Of a stretch of DNA of 64,000 bases, positions 8,081-16,102 are shown in pieces (position 1 is the stretch's first letter; each line of letters begins with the position of its first letter). The notes beneath the pieces are model-generated. The model was not told the DNA's origin. It saw only the letters and a list, made by a program, of their open reading frames with translations, and did not search any database. Where the stretch lies: positions 62,001-126,000 of the forward strand of contig NZ_VUNA01000005.1 of NCBI RefSeq assembly GCF_009695905.1. Direction: 5' to 3'. Source of the DNA: Mogibacterium kristiansenii (lineage in GTDB: Bacteria > Bacillota > Clostridia > Peptostreptococcales > Anaerovoracaceae). The position numbers and the translations under genes were made by a program.

Positions 8081-8228
8081 AATGGTATATATTTGTGCAG
8101 AGAGAGTTTTTTTTGAGTACTTAGCCATGGATACGTTTCAGACGTTATTCAGGGCTTTTTTATTTACACTTTACGAGAAGTCTGCAACAGAAGGGTATTG
8201 CAGAGAAAAGAACAATGGGAGGATTAAA

Positions 8229-9866
8229 ATGACACATTCAATTCGAACAAGGCTGAATTACATCTTCGGCCTAGCGATTCTGATAATCGCTTCTATTCCG
8301 GCACTTTGTTTCGCAGCAGAGGAAACGGCAAAGAAGCCGGCACTGTACGCAACCGGATTTTCGGTTCTGCCACCGCTGATTGCCATCGTGCTGGCGCTGA
8401 TTACAAAGGAAGTATACAGTTCCCTGTTCATCGGCGTTTTCGCAGGTGCGGTGCTGTATGCCGGTGCCAACTTCAGCGGCATCATGAACCACCTGCTGCA
8501 GGACGGCATCATCGCATCCCTGTCCAGCGCCGGTAACGTCGGAATCCTGATTTTCCTGGTAATCCTGGGCATGTTCGTTGCCATGATGAACCTGAGCGGC
8601 GGATCCGCCGCCTTCGGAGAATGGGCTTCCACCAAGGTAAAGAGCAGAAAGCATGCGCAGTTCACCACCATCCTGCTGGGAATCCTGATTTTCGTGGATG
8701 ACTATTTCAACTGCCTGACCGTAGGAAGCGTTATGAAGCCGCTGTCCGACAAGTTCAATATTTCCAGAGCAAAGCTGGCATATCTGATCGACGCAACGGC
8801 AGCTCCGGTCTGCATCATCGCTCCAATCTCTTCCTGGGCGGCTGCAGTATCCGGCTTCGTTCAGGGTCAGAACGGACTGACCATCTTTATCCGCGCGATT
8901 CCGTACAACTTCTATGCGCTGTTCACCATCGTGATGATGTTCGCCATTGTTGCAATGAACTTTGATTACAGCAAGATGGCAATCTATGAAAAGAACGCTA
9001 TTGAGAACGGCGACCTGCTCACCGTTCACGAGAACCTGTCCTCTCAGGACGAAGAGATTTCTCAGAATCATAACGGTCACGTCGCAGACCTGATTGTTCC
9101 GGTAATCGTGCTGATTATCTGCTGCCTGATGGGAATGATCTACACCGGTGGATTCTTCAGCGGAACATCCTTTGTAGACGCTTTTGCCGGCTGTGATGCC
9201 GCTGCCAGCCTGTCGCTGGGCAGCTTGGTTGCACTGATTATTACCATTGTATACTACTGTGCGCGCCGCGTCCTGACATTCCGTGAATGCATGGGCTGCG
9301 TTCCGGAAGGATTCAAGCAGATGGTATCCCCAATCCTGGTTCTGACACTGGCATGGTCCTTGAAGTGCATGACCGACAGCTTGGGCCTGGCTCCGTTCGT
9401 TGCAGGAATGGTTGAAAAGATGCCGGCTAGCTGGATGGCACTGATTCCGGCCGTTCTCTTCGTCATCTCCTGTGCACTGGGCTTTGCATCCGGTACATCT
9501 TGGGGAACTTTCGGAATCCTGATTCCGATTGCGCTGGCAATTACCGCATCCCGTCCGGATATGATGATTCCGGTAATCTCCGCTTGCATGGCCGGCGGCG
9601 TGTGCGGCGACCACTGCTCGCCGATTTCCGACACCACCATCATGGCTTCAGCCGGTGCCGGATGCAACCACATCAGCCACGTGGAGACACAGCTGCCATA
9701 TGCGCTTACCGTATTGGTTATCTCCACCATTTCCTACGTCGTTGTGGGATTCACCAAGTCCGCAATTCCGGGACTGATTGTCGGTGTGGTTCTGCTCTTC
9801 CTCTTCCTGAACATGATGAAGAAGAGACAGGCACGCATGAACATGGTGGCCAACGCAGAAGCGTAG
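8229..9866 (+). CDS. lysW: NhaC-family transporter, probable lysine transporter LysW
   Basis: 545-residue membrane protein of the NhaC Na+/H+ antiporter superfamily. ATG 8229 follows GGAGGATTAAA; the frame opens earlier (8052), but that part is riboswitch leader. A cleavable-looking signal (IIASIPALCFA) is followed by about a dozen helices with family motifs such as FVDDYFNCLTVGS (about residue 156), DATAAPVCIIAPISSW and GGVCGDHCSPISDTTIMAS. Established comparative work linked NhaC-family proteins under L-box control to lysine uptake (LysW). Together with the riboswitch directly upstream, lysine import is the best assignment; generic sodium-proton antiport is the alternative. A terminator follows at 9914-9945. 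Confidence 0.85.
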   Translation: MTHSIRTRLNYIFGLAILIIASIPALCFAAEETAKKPALYATGFSVLPPLIAIVLALITKEVYSSLFIGVFAGAVLYAGANFSGIMNHLLQDGIIASLSSAGNVGILIFLVILGMFVAMMNLSGGSAAFGEWASTKVKSRKHAQFTTILLGILIFVDDYFNCLTVGSVMKPLSDKFNISRAKLAYLIDATAAPVCIIAPISSWAAAVSGFVQGQNGLTIFIRAIPYNFYALFTIVMMFAIVAMNFDYSKMAIYEKNAIENGDLLTVHENLSSQDEEISQNHNGHVADLIVPVIVLIICCLMGMIYTGGFFSGTSFVDAFAGCDAAASLSLGSLVALIITIVYYCARRVLTFRECMGCVPEGFKQMVSPILVLTLAWSLKCMTDSLGLAPFVAGMVEKMPASWMALIPAVLFVISCALGFASGTSWGTFGILIPIALAITASRPDMMIPVISACMAGGVCGDHCSPISDTTIMASAGAGCNHISHVETQLPYALTVLVISTISYVVVGFTKSAIPGLIVGVVLLFLFLNMMKKRQARMNMVANAEA

Positions 9867-9913
9867 GAACATCGCATTGCGAGATATCGAGGTAACCTAA
9901 AAAAACATTTTGC

Positions 9914-9945
9914 AAGCCGGGGCTTCCGAGGAAGCTCCGGTTTTT
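9914..9945 (+). terminator. Intrinsic terminator after lysW
   Basis: CCGGGGCTTCC and GGAAGCTCCGG form an 11-bp stem with a 3-base loop and a TTTTT tail. Confidence 0.88.
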
Positions 9946-10035
9946 CGCTGGGCGAAATGGGTGGACTTATCTCCTCAAACAGAATATACTTTACGTGTAA
10001 TATTCCGGTGCACGGATGAAGAGGGGAGGAAAACG

Positions 10036-10764
10036 ATGAATTCATGGGAACAGAGTTATACCACTAATGAAATTCTGGAGATGATTCGAAATCACGACGG
10101 AAAAGAAACGTTGAATCTTCGGAAATGCGAAATCCAAAATGCGGATATTTCCGGCTGGGACATTCCGGAGAACATTGACTTCGAGTGGAGTGTTTTTACC
10201 AATGTAAACATGACCGGAACCACCTTTCGAAAATGCAATCTGAATCACGTATGGTTCAAGGAGTGCAGTACGGAGAGCATTCGGTTTCTGTACTGTGACG
10301 TGCAGGAGGCGAATTTCCGGTGGATGAATTTCCGGGGAGCGGATTTCTCCGGTTCCAATTTCCACCATACTTTGTTTGAATATGCCAATACCGAGGATAT
10401 AACGGATAACGAGGACACGAAATTTTTCCGGATGGTATGTCCGGCAACCGGGCCGTTCATCGCCTGGAAGTGCTGCACGGAGCTTCGGGTGGTGCAGCTT
10501 CTGGTGCCGGCGGATGCCAAGCGGGTGTCGGCCACGGCGGAAACCTGCCGGTGCAATAAGGCGAAGGTGCTGTCCATCAAGAGCATTGATGAGACAAAAT
10601 CCTATGATTGGGCCCAGTCCACGGTGGATCCGGATTTCTACTACGAAGTGGGGAAGTGGGTGGAGCCGGCCAACGGGTTTGAAGAGAACCGTTGGCGGGA
10701 TTCCTCTCAGGGAATTCACTTCTTTATGGAACGGCAGCAGGCCGTGGATTATCAATCGAAATAG
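10036..10764 (+). CDS. Pentapeptide-repeat protein with a C-terminal domain of unknown function
   Basis: 242 residues from ATG 10036 (GGGGAGGAAAACG upstream). Residues about 35-120 carry pentapeptide-type A/C(D/N)LXX repeats (NADISGWDI, NMTGTTFRKCNLNHV, EANFRWMNFRGADFSGSNF), predicting a right-handed quadrilateral beta-helix. The remaining half is a separate domain, FIAWKCCTELRVVQLLVPADAKR..., rich in cysteine (ETCRCNKAKVLSI) and ending GIHFFMERQQAVDY. This arrangement occurs in Firmicutes proteins of unknown role. It is followed 19 bases later by pgeF and is probably co-transcribed. Function cannot be assigned. Confidence 0.75.
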   Translation: MNSWEQSYTTNEILEMIRNHDGKETLNLRKCEIQNADISGWDIPENIDFEWSVFTNVNMTGTTFRKCNLNHVWFKECSTESIRFLYCDVQEANFRWMNFRGADFSGSNFHHTLFEYANTEDITDNEDTKFFRMVCPATGPFIAWKCCTELRVVQLLVPADAKRVSATAETCRCNKAKVLSIKSIDETKSYDWAQSTVDPDFYYEVGKWVEPANGFEENRWRDSSQGIHFFMERQQAVDYQSK

Positions 10765-10783
10765 GAAAGGATTATTGTTTTTT

Positions 10784-11551
10784 ATGAATTTTAACGATTA
10801 CAGCGATGATATCGTATTTGGTTTTAACACCCGTACCGGCGGTGTCAGCACCGGGGTGTACGATTCCATGAATCTGAGCCTCACCCTTCCGGACGATCCG
10901 GAAGATGTCATGAAGAATTACGAAATATGGTGCCGAGACCTGGGAGTCCGTATGCAGGATCTGGTCATCGGTCTCCAGACCCATACCAACAACGTGGTTC
11001 GGGTGGATGAGCGCAACAAGGGGCAGGGGCTTTTCCGAACCCGAATGAAGGATGTGGACGGAATGGTGACCAATGTGCCCGGTGTGGCGCTGGTAACTTA
11101 TCATGCGGACTGCACGCCCGTGTACCTGTACGATCCGGTGAAAAAAGCCATCGGTATGGTGCACGCCGGATGGCGAGGCACGGTAAAGGAAATTGCCGGA
11201 GCAGCGGTTCGAAAACTTCAGACGGAGTTCGGAACGGAACCGGCAGACCTGGTGGCCATGATCGGTCCGTGCATTTCCAAAGAATACTTTGAATGCGACC
11301 GGGATGTGGTGGATGCGGTACGGGCCATGAATATTCCGGCAGAGGAAATGATTTCCTACGACACGGTCAAAAATAAATATCACGTCTCCATCGCCGGGGT
11401 GAACCGGCTGGTGCTGGAAGCGGCCGGCGTTCCCGGGGATCATATCGACATGCAGGACCGGTGTACCTACGGAAATCCAAGCTTGTTTTTCTCCCATCGC
11501 CGGGATGGATTGAAGAGAGGCGGTCACTGCGCATTGCTGATGCTTCGGTAG
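10784..11551 (+). CDS. pgeF: Purine nucleoside phosphorylase/laccase-domain protein (YfiH/PgeF family)
   Basis: 255 residues from ATG 10784, with AGGAAAGG upstream. Conserved family signatures are FNTRTGGVS at the N-terminus, HADCTPVYLYD, VHAGWRGTV, GPCIS and SLFFSHRRDG. The His/Cys residues in these motifs form the metal site of the DUF152 family. Members have been shown to edit peptidoglycan composition (PgeF/YfiH) and to act as adenosine or inosine phosphorylases. Given the many peptidoglycan enzymes in the window, a peptidoglycan-quality role is plausible but is inference. Confidence 0.9.
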   Translation: MNFNDYSDDIVFGFNTRTGGVSTGVYDSMNLSLTLPDDPEDVMKNYEIWCRDLGVRMQDLVIGLQTHTNNVVRVDERNKGQGLFRTRMKDVDGMVTNVPGVALVTYHADCTPVYLYDPVKKAIGMVHAGWRGTVKEIAGAAVRKLQTEFGTEPADLVAMIGPCISKEYFECDRDVVDAVRAMNIPAEEMISYDTVKNKYHVSIAGVNRLVLEAAGVPGDHIDMQDRCTYGNPSLFFSHRRDGLKRGGHCALLMLR

Positions 11552-11654
11552 ATTTTGCGCCAACCCCATAAAGGCAGAGAATTCGGTTGAAAAAAAGCGC
11601 TGAATAGGTTATTCTAATATGAGTGTTGAAAATTGAAGTAAAGGGAGTGTTATT

Positions 11655-12338
11655 ATGAAAATTACATGGATTGGACATTCGTGTTTCAAAATTGAAGAGG
11701 GTGGATATTCCATCATTATCGATCCGTATCAGGACGATTGCATCCCGGGACTGGCTCCGGTTCGAGAGAAGGCCAACGAGGTTCTGAAGAGTCATGAGCA
11801 TGACGACCACAATGCTGTAGACAATGTGGAAATCGTAAAGACCGTGGCTTCTCCGTTTAAGATTACCACCATCGATACGTTCCACGATGAAAAGAACGGC
11901 ACCGAGCGCGGTAAGAATAAAATTCATATCATCGAGACAAAGAATCAGCGGGTGGCACACCTGGGCGACCTGGGCTGTGAGCTGACAGATGAGCAGATGG
12001 GACAGTTGTATCAGGTAGATGCACTGCTGATTCCGGTAGGCGGCGTCTACACATTGGATGCGGCACAGGCGGCACAACTCACCGTGGATCTGGATGCCAG
12101 ACATACCATTCCGATGCACTACAAGAGCGTAGAAAGCGAATTCGATCTGCCGGAGCTGGGCACCGTATACGATTACACCCTGCGTCTTTCCGGTGTGTGG
12201 GTGAATTCCCTGAACACCCTGGACCTGGACGAGAATTATCCGGCAAAGGTAGTGGTTCTCCAGCCGCAGAACATGACCAAGAAGTTCATGAGCATCGGCG
12301 AGATGGAGAAAATGAGCAATACAAAGAATGCGAAGTAG
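11655..12338 (+). CDS. MBL-fold metal-dependent hydrolase (UPF0173-like)
   Basis: 227 residues. The start MKITWIGHSCF and the metal-binding SHEHDDHN (about residues 52-59) are typical of YtkL/UPF0173 type metallo-beta-lactamase-fold hydrolases, with HLGDLG (about 104) and PMHYKS (about 155) supplying further ligands. Cytosolic, with no signal peptide. AAAGGGAG lies before the ATG. A TTGAAA-like box 70 bases upstream gives a probable promoter. The substrate is unknown. It ends before the terminator at 12377-12427. Confidence 0.88.
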   Translation: MKITWIGHSCFKIEEGGYSIIIDPYQDDCIPGLAPVREKANEVLKSHEHDDHNAVDNVEIVKTVASPFKITTIDTFHDEKNGTERGKNKIHIIETKNQRVAHLGDLGCELTDEQMGQLYQVDALLIPVGGVYTLDAAQAAQLTVDLDARHTIPMHYKSVESEFDLPELGTVYDYTLRLSGVWVNSLNTLDLDENYPAKVVVLQPQNMTKKFMSIGEMEKMSNTKNAK

Positions 12339-12376
12339 CCCCATTCGGATGCGGCAAAAACAAATTTAATGAAGCC

Positions 12377-12427
12377 AAAGGTGACCGGTGGGAACACAAA
12401 AAGTTCTCCGCCGCGTCACCTTTTTTA
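12377..12427 (+). terminator. Intrinsic terminator before hpf
   Basis: AAAGGTGACCGG ... CCGCGTCACCTTTTTT: GGTGAC pairs with GTCACC with inner GTGGGAAC/GTTCTCCGC pairing, followed by six T. Confidence 0.85.
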
Positions 12428-12499
12428 TTTGGAAATGACAACACATTTTCGGAGAGATGTGGTATAATTCAATTAACCCAATTAAAGGAGGTCACAACT

Positions 12500-13027
12500 A
12501 TGAAGGTTATGATTACAGCGAAGAATTATAAGCCGAGTGAGCGTCTGCAGGACAACATCGAGAAGAAATTTTCGAAATTAGAGAAGTTCTTCGATGAAGA
12601 TGTTACCGCGAATGTGATTGTTTCGAAGTTTAAGGACAAGACGAAGTTGGAAGCAACGATCAATACCAAGCAGACACTGTTTCGTGCCGAAGAGATTTCG
12701 GACAACGTGTATGAGGCAATGGATCTCATCATCGACCGACTGTCCAGCCAGATGAAGAAATTCAAAGGCAAGCTGGAATCCCGGTACAAGGAGAACAAAG
12801 CGCTGAAGTTCGAGTTCATTCCGAACGATGAAGAGGAAGAAGATAATCTCACTGTTGTGAAGAGAAAACAGTTCGAGTTGCAGCCGATGAATTATGAAGA
12901 AGCCATTCTTCAGATGGAGATGCTGGGACACAATTTCTTCGTATACTTCGATATGGATACGGAATCCACCAACGTGGTATACAAACGGAAGGGCGATGCA
13001 TACGGTTTAATTGAAACATACAGATAG
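12500..13027 (+). CDS. hpf: Ribosome hibernation promoting factor, long form
   Basis: 175 residues, the usual length of long HPF. The N-terminal S30AE/RaiA domain (about 1-100) binds the 30S decoding region, and the C-terminal domain (about 118-175, FELQPMNYEEAILQMEMLGHNFFVYF) drives 100S ribosome dimer formation in stationary phase. AAAGGAGGTCACAACT precedes the ATG. An extended -10 (GTGGTATAAT, 12463-12468) lies 32 bases upstream and matches the same element before xpt. The terminator at 13082-13110 makes this a monocistron. Confidence 0.95.
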   Translation: MKVMITAKNYKPSERLQDNIEKKFSKLEKFFDEDVTANVIVSKFKDKTKLEATINTKQTLFRAEEISDNVYEAMDLIIDRLSSQMKKFKGKLESRYKENKALKFEFIPNDEEEEDNLTVVKRKQFELQPMNYEEAILQMEMLGHNFFVYFDMDTESTNVVYKRKGDAYGLIETYR

Positions 13028-13081
13028 AAGGCAATCCGATCCCTATCCGGACGTGACCGGACAACTGAATATTGATTTTAT

Positions 13082-13110
13082 GGGGCTGTCATCGAGGCAG
13101 CCCTGTTTTT
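13082..13110 (+). terminator. Intrinsic terminator after hpf
   Basis: GGGGCTG pairs with CAGCCC(T) over a 9-base loop, followed by GTTTTT. Confidence 0.78.
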
Positions 13111-13153
13111 ATGAAGTAAAAATAGGTAATTCCCCGGCCTTGCGCCCATTTTC

Positions 13154-13182
13154 TTGACACCGCAAAAACCCTACGGTAATAT
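13154..13182 (+). promoter_or_regulatory. Promoter placed directly at the start codon of the next gene
   Basis: TTGACA (13154-13159), a 17-base spacer and TAATAT (13177-13182). The expected transcription start, about 7 bases later, falls on the ATG at 13189. Confidence 0.7.
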
Positions 13183-13188
13183 ATTGAC

Positions 13189-14625
13189 ATGAGTAGAAGA
13201 ACTCCGAGGAGACAGGGCGCATCGGTGTCGAGACGAACATCTCAGCACGGAAATGCCGGCCGGACCCGGGCGGGTTCCAGGGCATCCCGGAATGCGTCTC
13301 GGAAGAACGGCGGCGGCCGAAGACATGCAACGAAACAAAGGGCATATACCACCTCCGAGAGTCGGATACTGGACTTCCTGGCCACCATACCGGCCATGAT
13401 TGTGATTCTTATTACCCTCCGGGAGATTTTTCTGGCGGTAACGAATTCCGCAATGGGGAAGGAACAGTACACGAAATTCCCGGAGCTTTTTCAATTTGGC
13501 AATTTTATTATCATTATTGTAGGAATTCTCTATGTCGTGCTGTCCAACATGGTTCCGGTGAAAAAGAAGCCTCTCCTGCAGCGGAATCCGGAGTTCCTGT
13601 TTTTCGGTATCTTTATGATCTGCATGGCGCTTTCCACCTTGGTGAACGGCATCGATGGGAAGGCCATCCACGGAATCCCGTATCGGAATCAGGGCATCTT
13701 CCATTTTGCCTTTTACATATTGATTTATTACTTCGTTTCTTCCAAAGTCAAGCTGCAGCAGCTTCGGAAGTTTGTGCTGCTGTCCTTTCTTTTTACCGCG
13801 GATGTGCTGGGCGTTACCGCAATTGGGCATCAATTCTTCCTGAACATTTCGGCTTATTCCGGGAAAAAAGGCCTGAGTGCGATCTTCTTTAACAGCAATC
13901 ACTACGGATATTTTCTGGCCATGGCTTTGATGGTGGCGGTAACTGCTTTTATCGTGGGCGATAAAGTGTGGGTGCGGGAATTCGGCTTCCTGTCCGGGAT
14001 GCTGAACTTAATCGTGTTGTTCATGAACAACACCTTCGGAGCGATTCTGGCTTCTTTCATCAGCTTGCTGGTGGTGCTGTTCCTGTCGCTGATCAAGCTG
14101 CCGAAGAGCAAGTGGCGGGCGGTATCGGTGGCGTCCCTGATCATCGCTATTCCGCTGGCGGGGGGCGTGCTGCTGAACGCCCAGTTCGACAATTTCGTGG
14201 TGTTGCTGCAAGATATTGGAAAAATCATGTCCGGAAGTTCCGATGCGGCATCGGCCGGAACCAATCGGTGGGGTCAGTGGGTCAAAGCCGTGCAGTACAT
14301 TCAAGAGCATCCGCTTCTGGGATATGGCTGCGAGGGGATGGCAGACCGGATGATGAACGATATCGGCATTTCCAATCCCCACAACGAGCTGCTGACCTAT
14401 GCGCTGTTCTTCGGCGTCCCGGCGGCGGTGTGCTATACCGTGGCGGTGCTGATGATTTTCTTGAGGCACCTTGTGAGCGGTGCCTGGAAAGATCCCTATG
14501 CACTGATGGCGTTTTCCGCCGCATTGGCGTATTTTATCTCTTCATTTTTCGGAGTGGCCATGTTCTATACCACACCGTTTTTCTTTATCATGCTGGGGTA
14601 CAGCTCCGGGAAGGGGAAACGGTGA
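13189..14625 (+). CDS. O-antigen ligase/polymerase-like membrane protein (Wzy_C)
   Basis: 478 residues. The first ~55 residues form a basic Arg/Ser/Gly-rich tail without hydrophobic stretches (for example RRTPRRQGASVSRRTSQHG), followed by 10 or more membrane helices. The Wzy_C signature is clear: TNRWGQWVKAVQYIQEHPLLG (about residues 355-374), GYGCEGM and then NPHNELL. Such proteins join or polymerise lipid-linked glycans on the outer face of the membrane. No ribosome binding site precedes ATG 13189, and the promoter sits right against it, suggesting a leaderless mRNA. The next in-frame Met, inside helix 1 (about 13395), would delete the tail. The glycan substrate is unknown. Confidence 0.85.
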   Translation: MSRRTPRRQGASVSRRTSQHGNAGRTRAGSRASRNASRKNGGGRRHATKQRAYTTSESRILDFLATIPAMIVILITLREIFLAVTNSAMGKEQYTKFPELFQFGNFIIIIVGILYVVLSNMVPVKKKPLLQRNPEFLFFGIFMICMALSTLVNGIDGKAIHGIPYRNQGIFHFAFYILIYYFVSSKVKLQQLRKFVLLSFLFTADVLGVTAIGHQFFLNISAYSGKKGLSAIFFNSNHYGYFLAMALMVAVTAFIVGDKVWVREFGFLSGMLNLIVLFMNNTFGAILASFISLLVVLFLSLIKLPKSKWRAVSVASLIIAIPLAGGVLLNAQFDNFVVLLQDIGKIMSGSSDAASAGTNRWGQWVKAVQYIQEHPLLGYGCEGMADRMMNDIGISNPHNELLTYALFFGVPAAVCYTVAVLMIFLRHLVSGAWKDPYALMAFSAALAYFISSFFGVAMFYTTPFFFIMLGYSSGKGKR

Positions 14626-14651
14626 GGAGTTAACGAAAGTCGAGTGAATTT

Positions 14652-14747
14652 ATGAAAAAAGCGAACTTATTCTTTCTGATTACAATGATTGTTATCGCTT
14701 GTGTTTTATCGGGATGCGCCGGAAATGATAATGCAGAAATAGTGTAG
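14652..14747 (+). pseudogene. Remnant of a lipoprotein gene (signal peptide only)
   Basis: ATG 14652 opens a 31-codon frame, MKKANLFFLITMIVIACVLSGCAGND..., a complete lipoprotein signal with lipobox LSGC, then stops at TAG 14745. The frame after the stop stays open for tens of codons but is not protein-like. No strong ribosome site is seen (AACGAAAG only). It is most simply a decayed or deleted lipoprotein gene; a tiny secreted lipopeptide is the alternative. Confidence 0.5.
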
Positions 14748-14846
14748 GAATCTATCAATGCAATCAAGATCTTAATTCGTATTTTAAATCCATCGCGGAC
14801 CTCTAGTTCGGGTCCCCGGTGCCTATGCCGGCGCCCAAGAATGAAA

Positions 14847-14900
14847 AAAACCTGCACCTGGAAAGCTTCGCTAAGCTGCTGCTGACCGGTGCAGGTTTTT
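14847..14900. terminator. Bidirectional terminator between convergent genes
   Basis: AAAAACCTGCACC and GGTGCAGGTTTTT form a long stem with an inner AGC/GCT hairpin. Both flanks provide T tracts in the respective reading direction, suiting the lipoprotein remnant and the minus-strand transpeptidase. Confidence 0.85.
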
Positions 14901-14944
14901 GCTTTGTTAAATCCCAAAGAGCAGAAGGAAAATCATAATCGGAC

Positions 14945-15991
14945 TTACTTCCGGATGATGACCCGTGTGCCGTTCGGAACCATCTTGTACAGCTTGCTGA
15001 CCTTGGAGCGCGGCATATTCACGCATCCGTGGGAGCCGTTGTATTTGTAGATGGAACCGCCGAATTGGGAACGCCAGGAGGCATCGTGCATTCCGTAGGA
15101 TTGTCCGATGAAAGGCATCCAGTAGCTTACGTGACTTACGTATCCCGGACCGGTGAGATTTACGTTCCGAGCTTTGTGATGCAGTTTGAATCGACCGGTA
15201 GGCGTTCCGCATCCTCGGCCGCCGGTGACCACATTGCTCTTTAGTTTTACCTTGCCCTTGACGTAGTACTTCAGCGTCTGGTTGCTGATGTCGATCAGAA
15301 TATAATTTTTGTAATTGTACGGACCGTAGCTTGCCCGGCGGTATTGCTTCTTGGTGATGGCACCGGTCTTCTTGTTGGGACGGATCGTGACATCGTGGTA
15401 TTTAAACGCCTTGGTTTTCGCCTTAGCGGCGGAATCGAAATAGTAGTAATGCTTTCCGGACTTCACCATCTTCTTGGTGGTGAGCTTTCCGCCTTTATTG
15501 CAATAATAGGTGTTGCTCTTCCACCGGAAACGACCTTTCGCCGTGCGAATCACTCCTTTTTCATCGGCGTAATAATACGCCTTGCCGATTTTCAGAATTC
15601 CGCTTTGCAGGATACCGTCGTTATTGAAATAATACTTTTTTCCCTTGATGGTATTCATTCCGGTGACAAAATGATTCTCCGTATCGTAATAGCGGGTCTC
15701 ATTGTTGTCCGAAACCCAGCCCAAGTTCTTTGGGGATTCCGGGGTGGTCGGGTTTTCCGGAGATGCAGAATTTTCCGGTTTCTGTTCTTGCTTTTGTTCC
15801 GGATTCTGCTCCGAAACCGCTGAATCCGACTCTTTCGAAGCCGGTGGTTCGCCGGATTCTTGCTGCACCGCGGAATCGGTACCGGTCGCAGCGGTGTCTG
15901 CTGCGAAGACGCTGTTCATGCTCAGCGCCAGGGTTAGGACGAGCAGCAGCGCGAAAAATGAAATAAACCGATTCTTACCAAAATGTTTCAT
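14945..15991 (-). CDS. Secreted L,D-transpeptidase with wall-binding repeats
   Basis: 348 residues; AAGGAAGG lies before the ATG. A Sec signal peptide (hydrophobic FFALLLVLTLALS, cleavage near VFAAD, about residue 31) is followed by an acidic Ser/Glu/Pro linker to about residue 90. Four to five ~20-residue glucan/choline-binding-type repeats come next (GKKYYFNNDGILQSG, GKAYYYADEKGVIR, GKHYYYFDSAAK). The C-terminal YkuD domain has QSYGMHDASWRSQFGG...GSHGCVNMPRS with catalytic His and Cys. It should form 3-3 cross-links while held on the wall by its repeats. It is the first of three minus-strand wall enzymes with the same repeat type. Confidence 0.92.
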   Translation of the reverse strand: MKHFGKNRFISFFALLLVLTLALSMNSVFAADTAATGTDSAVQQESGEPPASKESDSAVSEQNPEQKQEQKPENSASPENPTTPESPKNLGWVSDNNETRYYDTENHFVTGMNTIKGKKYYFNNDGILQSGILKIGKAYYYADEKGVIRTAKGRFRWKSNTYYCNKGGKLTTKKMVKSGKHYYYFDSAAKAKTKAFKYHDVTIRPNKKTGAITKKQYRRASYGPYNYKNYILIDISNQTLKYYVKGKVKLKSNVVTGGRGCGTPTGRFKLHHKARNVNLTGPGYVSHVSYWMPFIGQSYGMHDASWRSQFGGSIYKYNGSHGCVNMPRSKVSKLYKMVPNGTRVIIRK

Positions 15992-16102
15992 CAGTCTGAA
16001 TTCCTTCCTTTGATTTTCTGATAATTATTCCCATTCAGTGTAGCCCTTTTCGTAACAGAAAGCTATAACCGAATGGTTCAATTTTGGGGACTGCATTGGA
16101 AA

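Noticed and set aside
7934-8116. 60-codon ORF in the lysW leader
   Set aside because: It coincides with the lysine riboswitch aptamer.
8271-9614. 447-codon minus-strand open frame
   Set aside because: Antisense shadow of the lysW membrane protein; composition is Gln/His/Asn-rich and uninformative.
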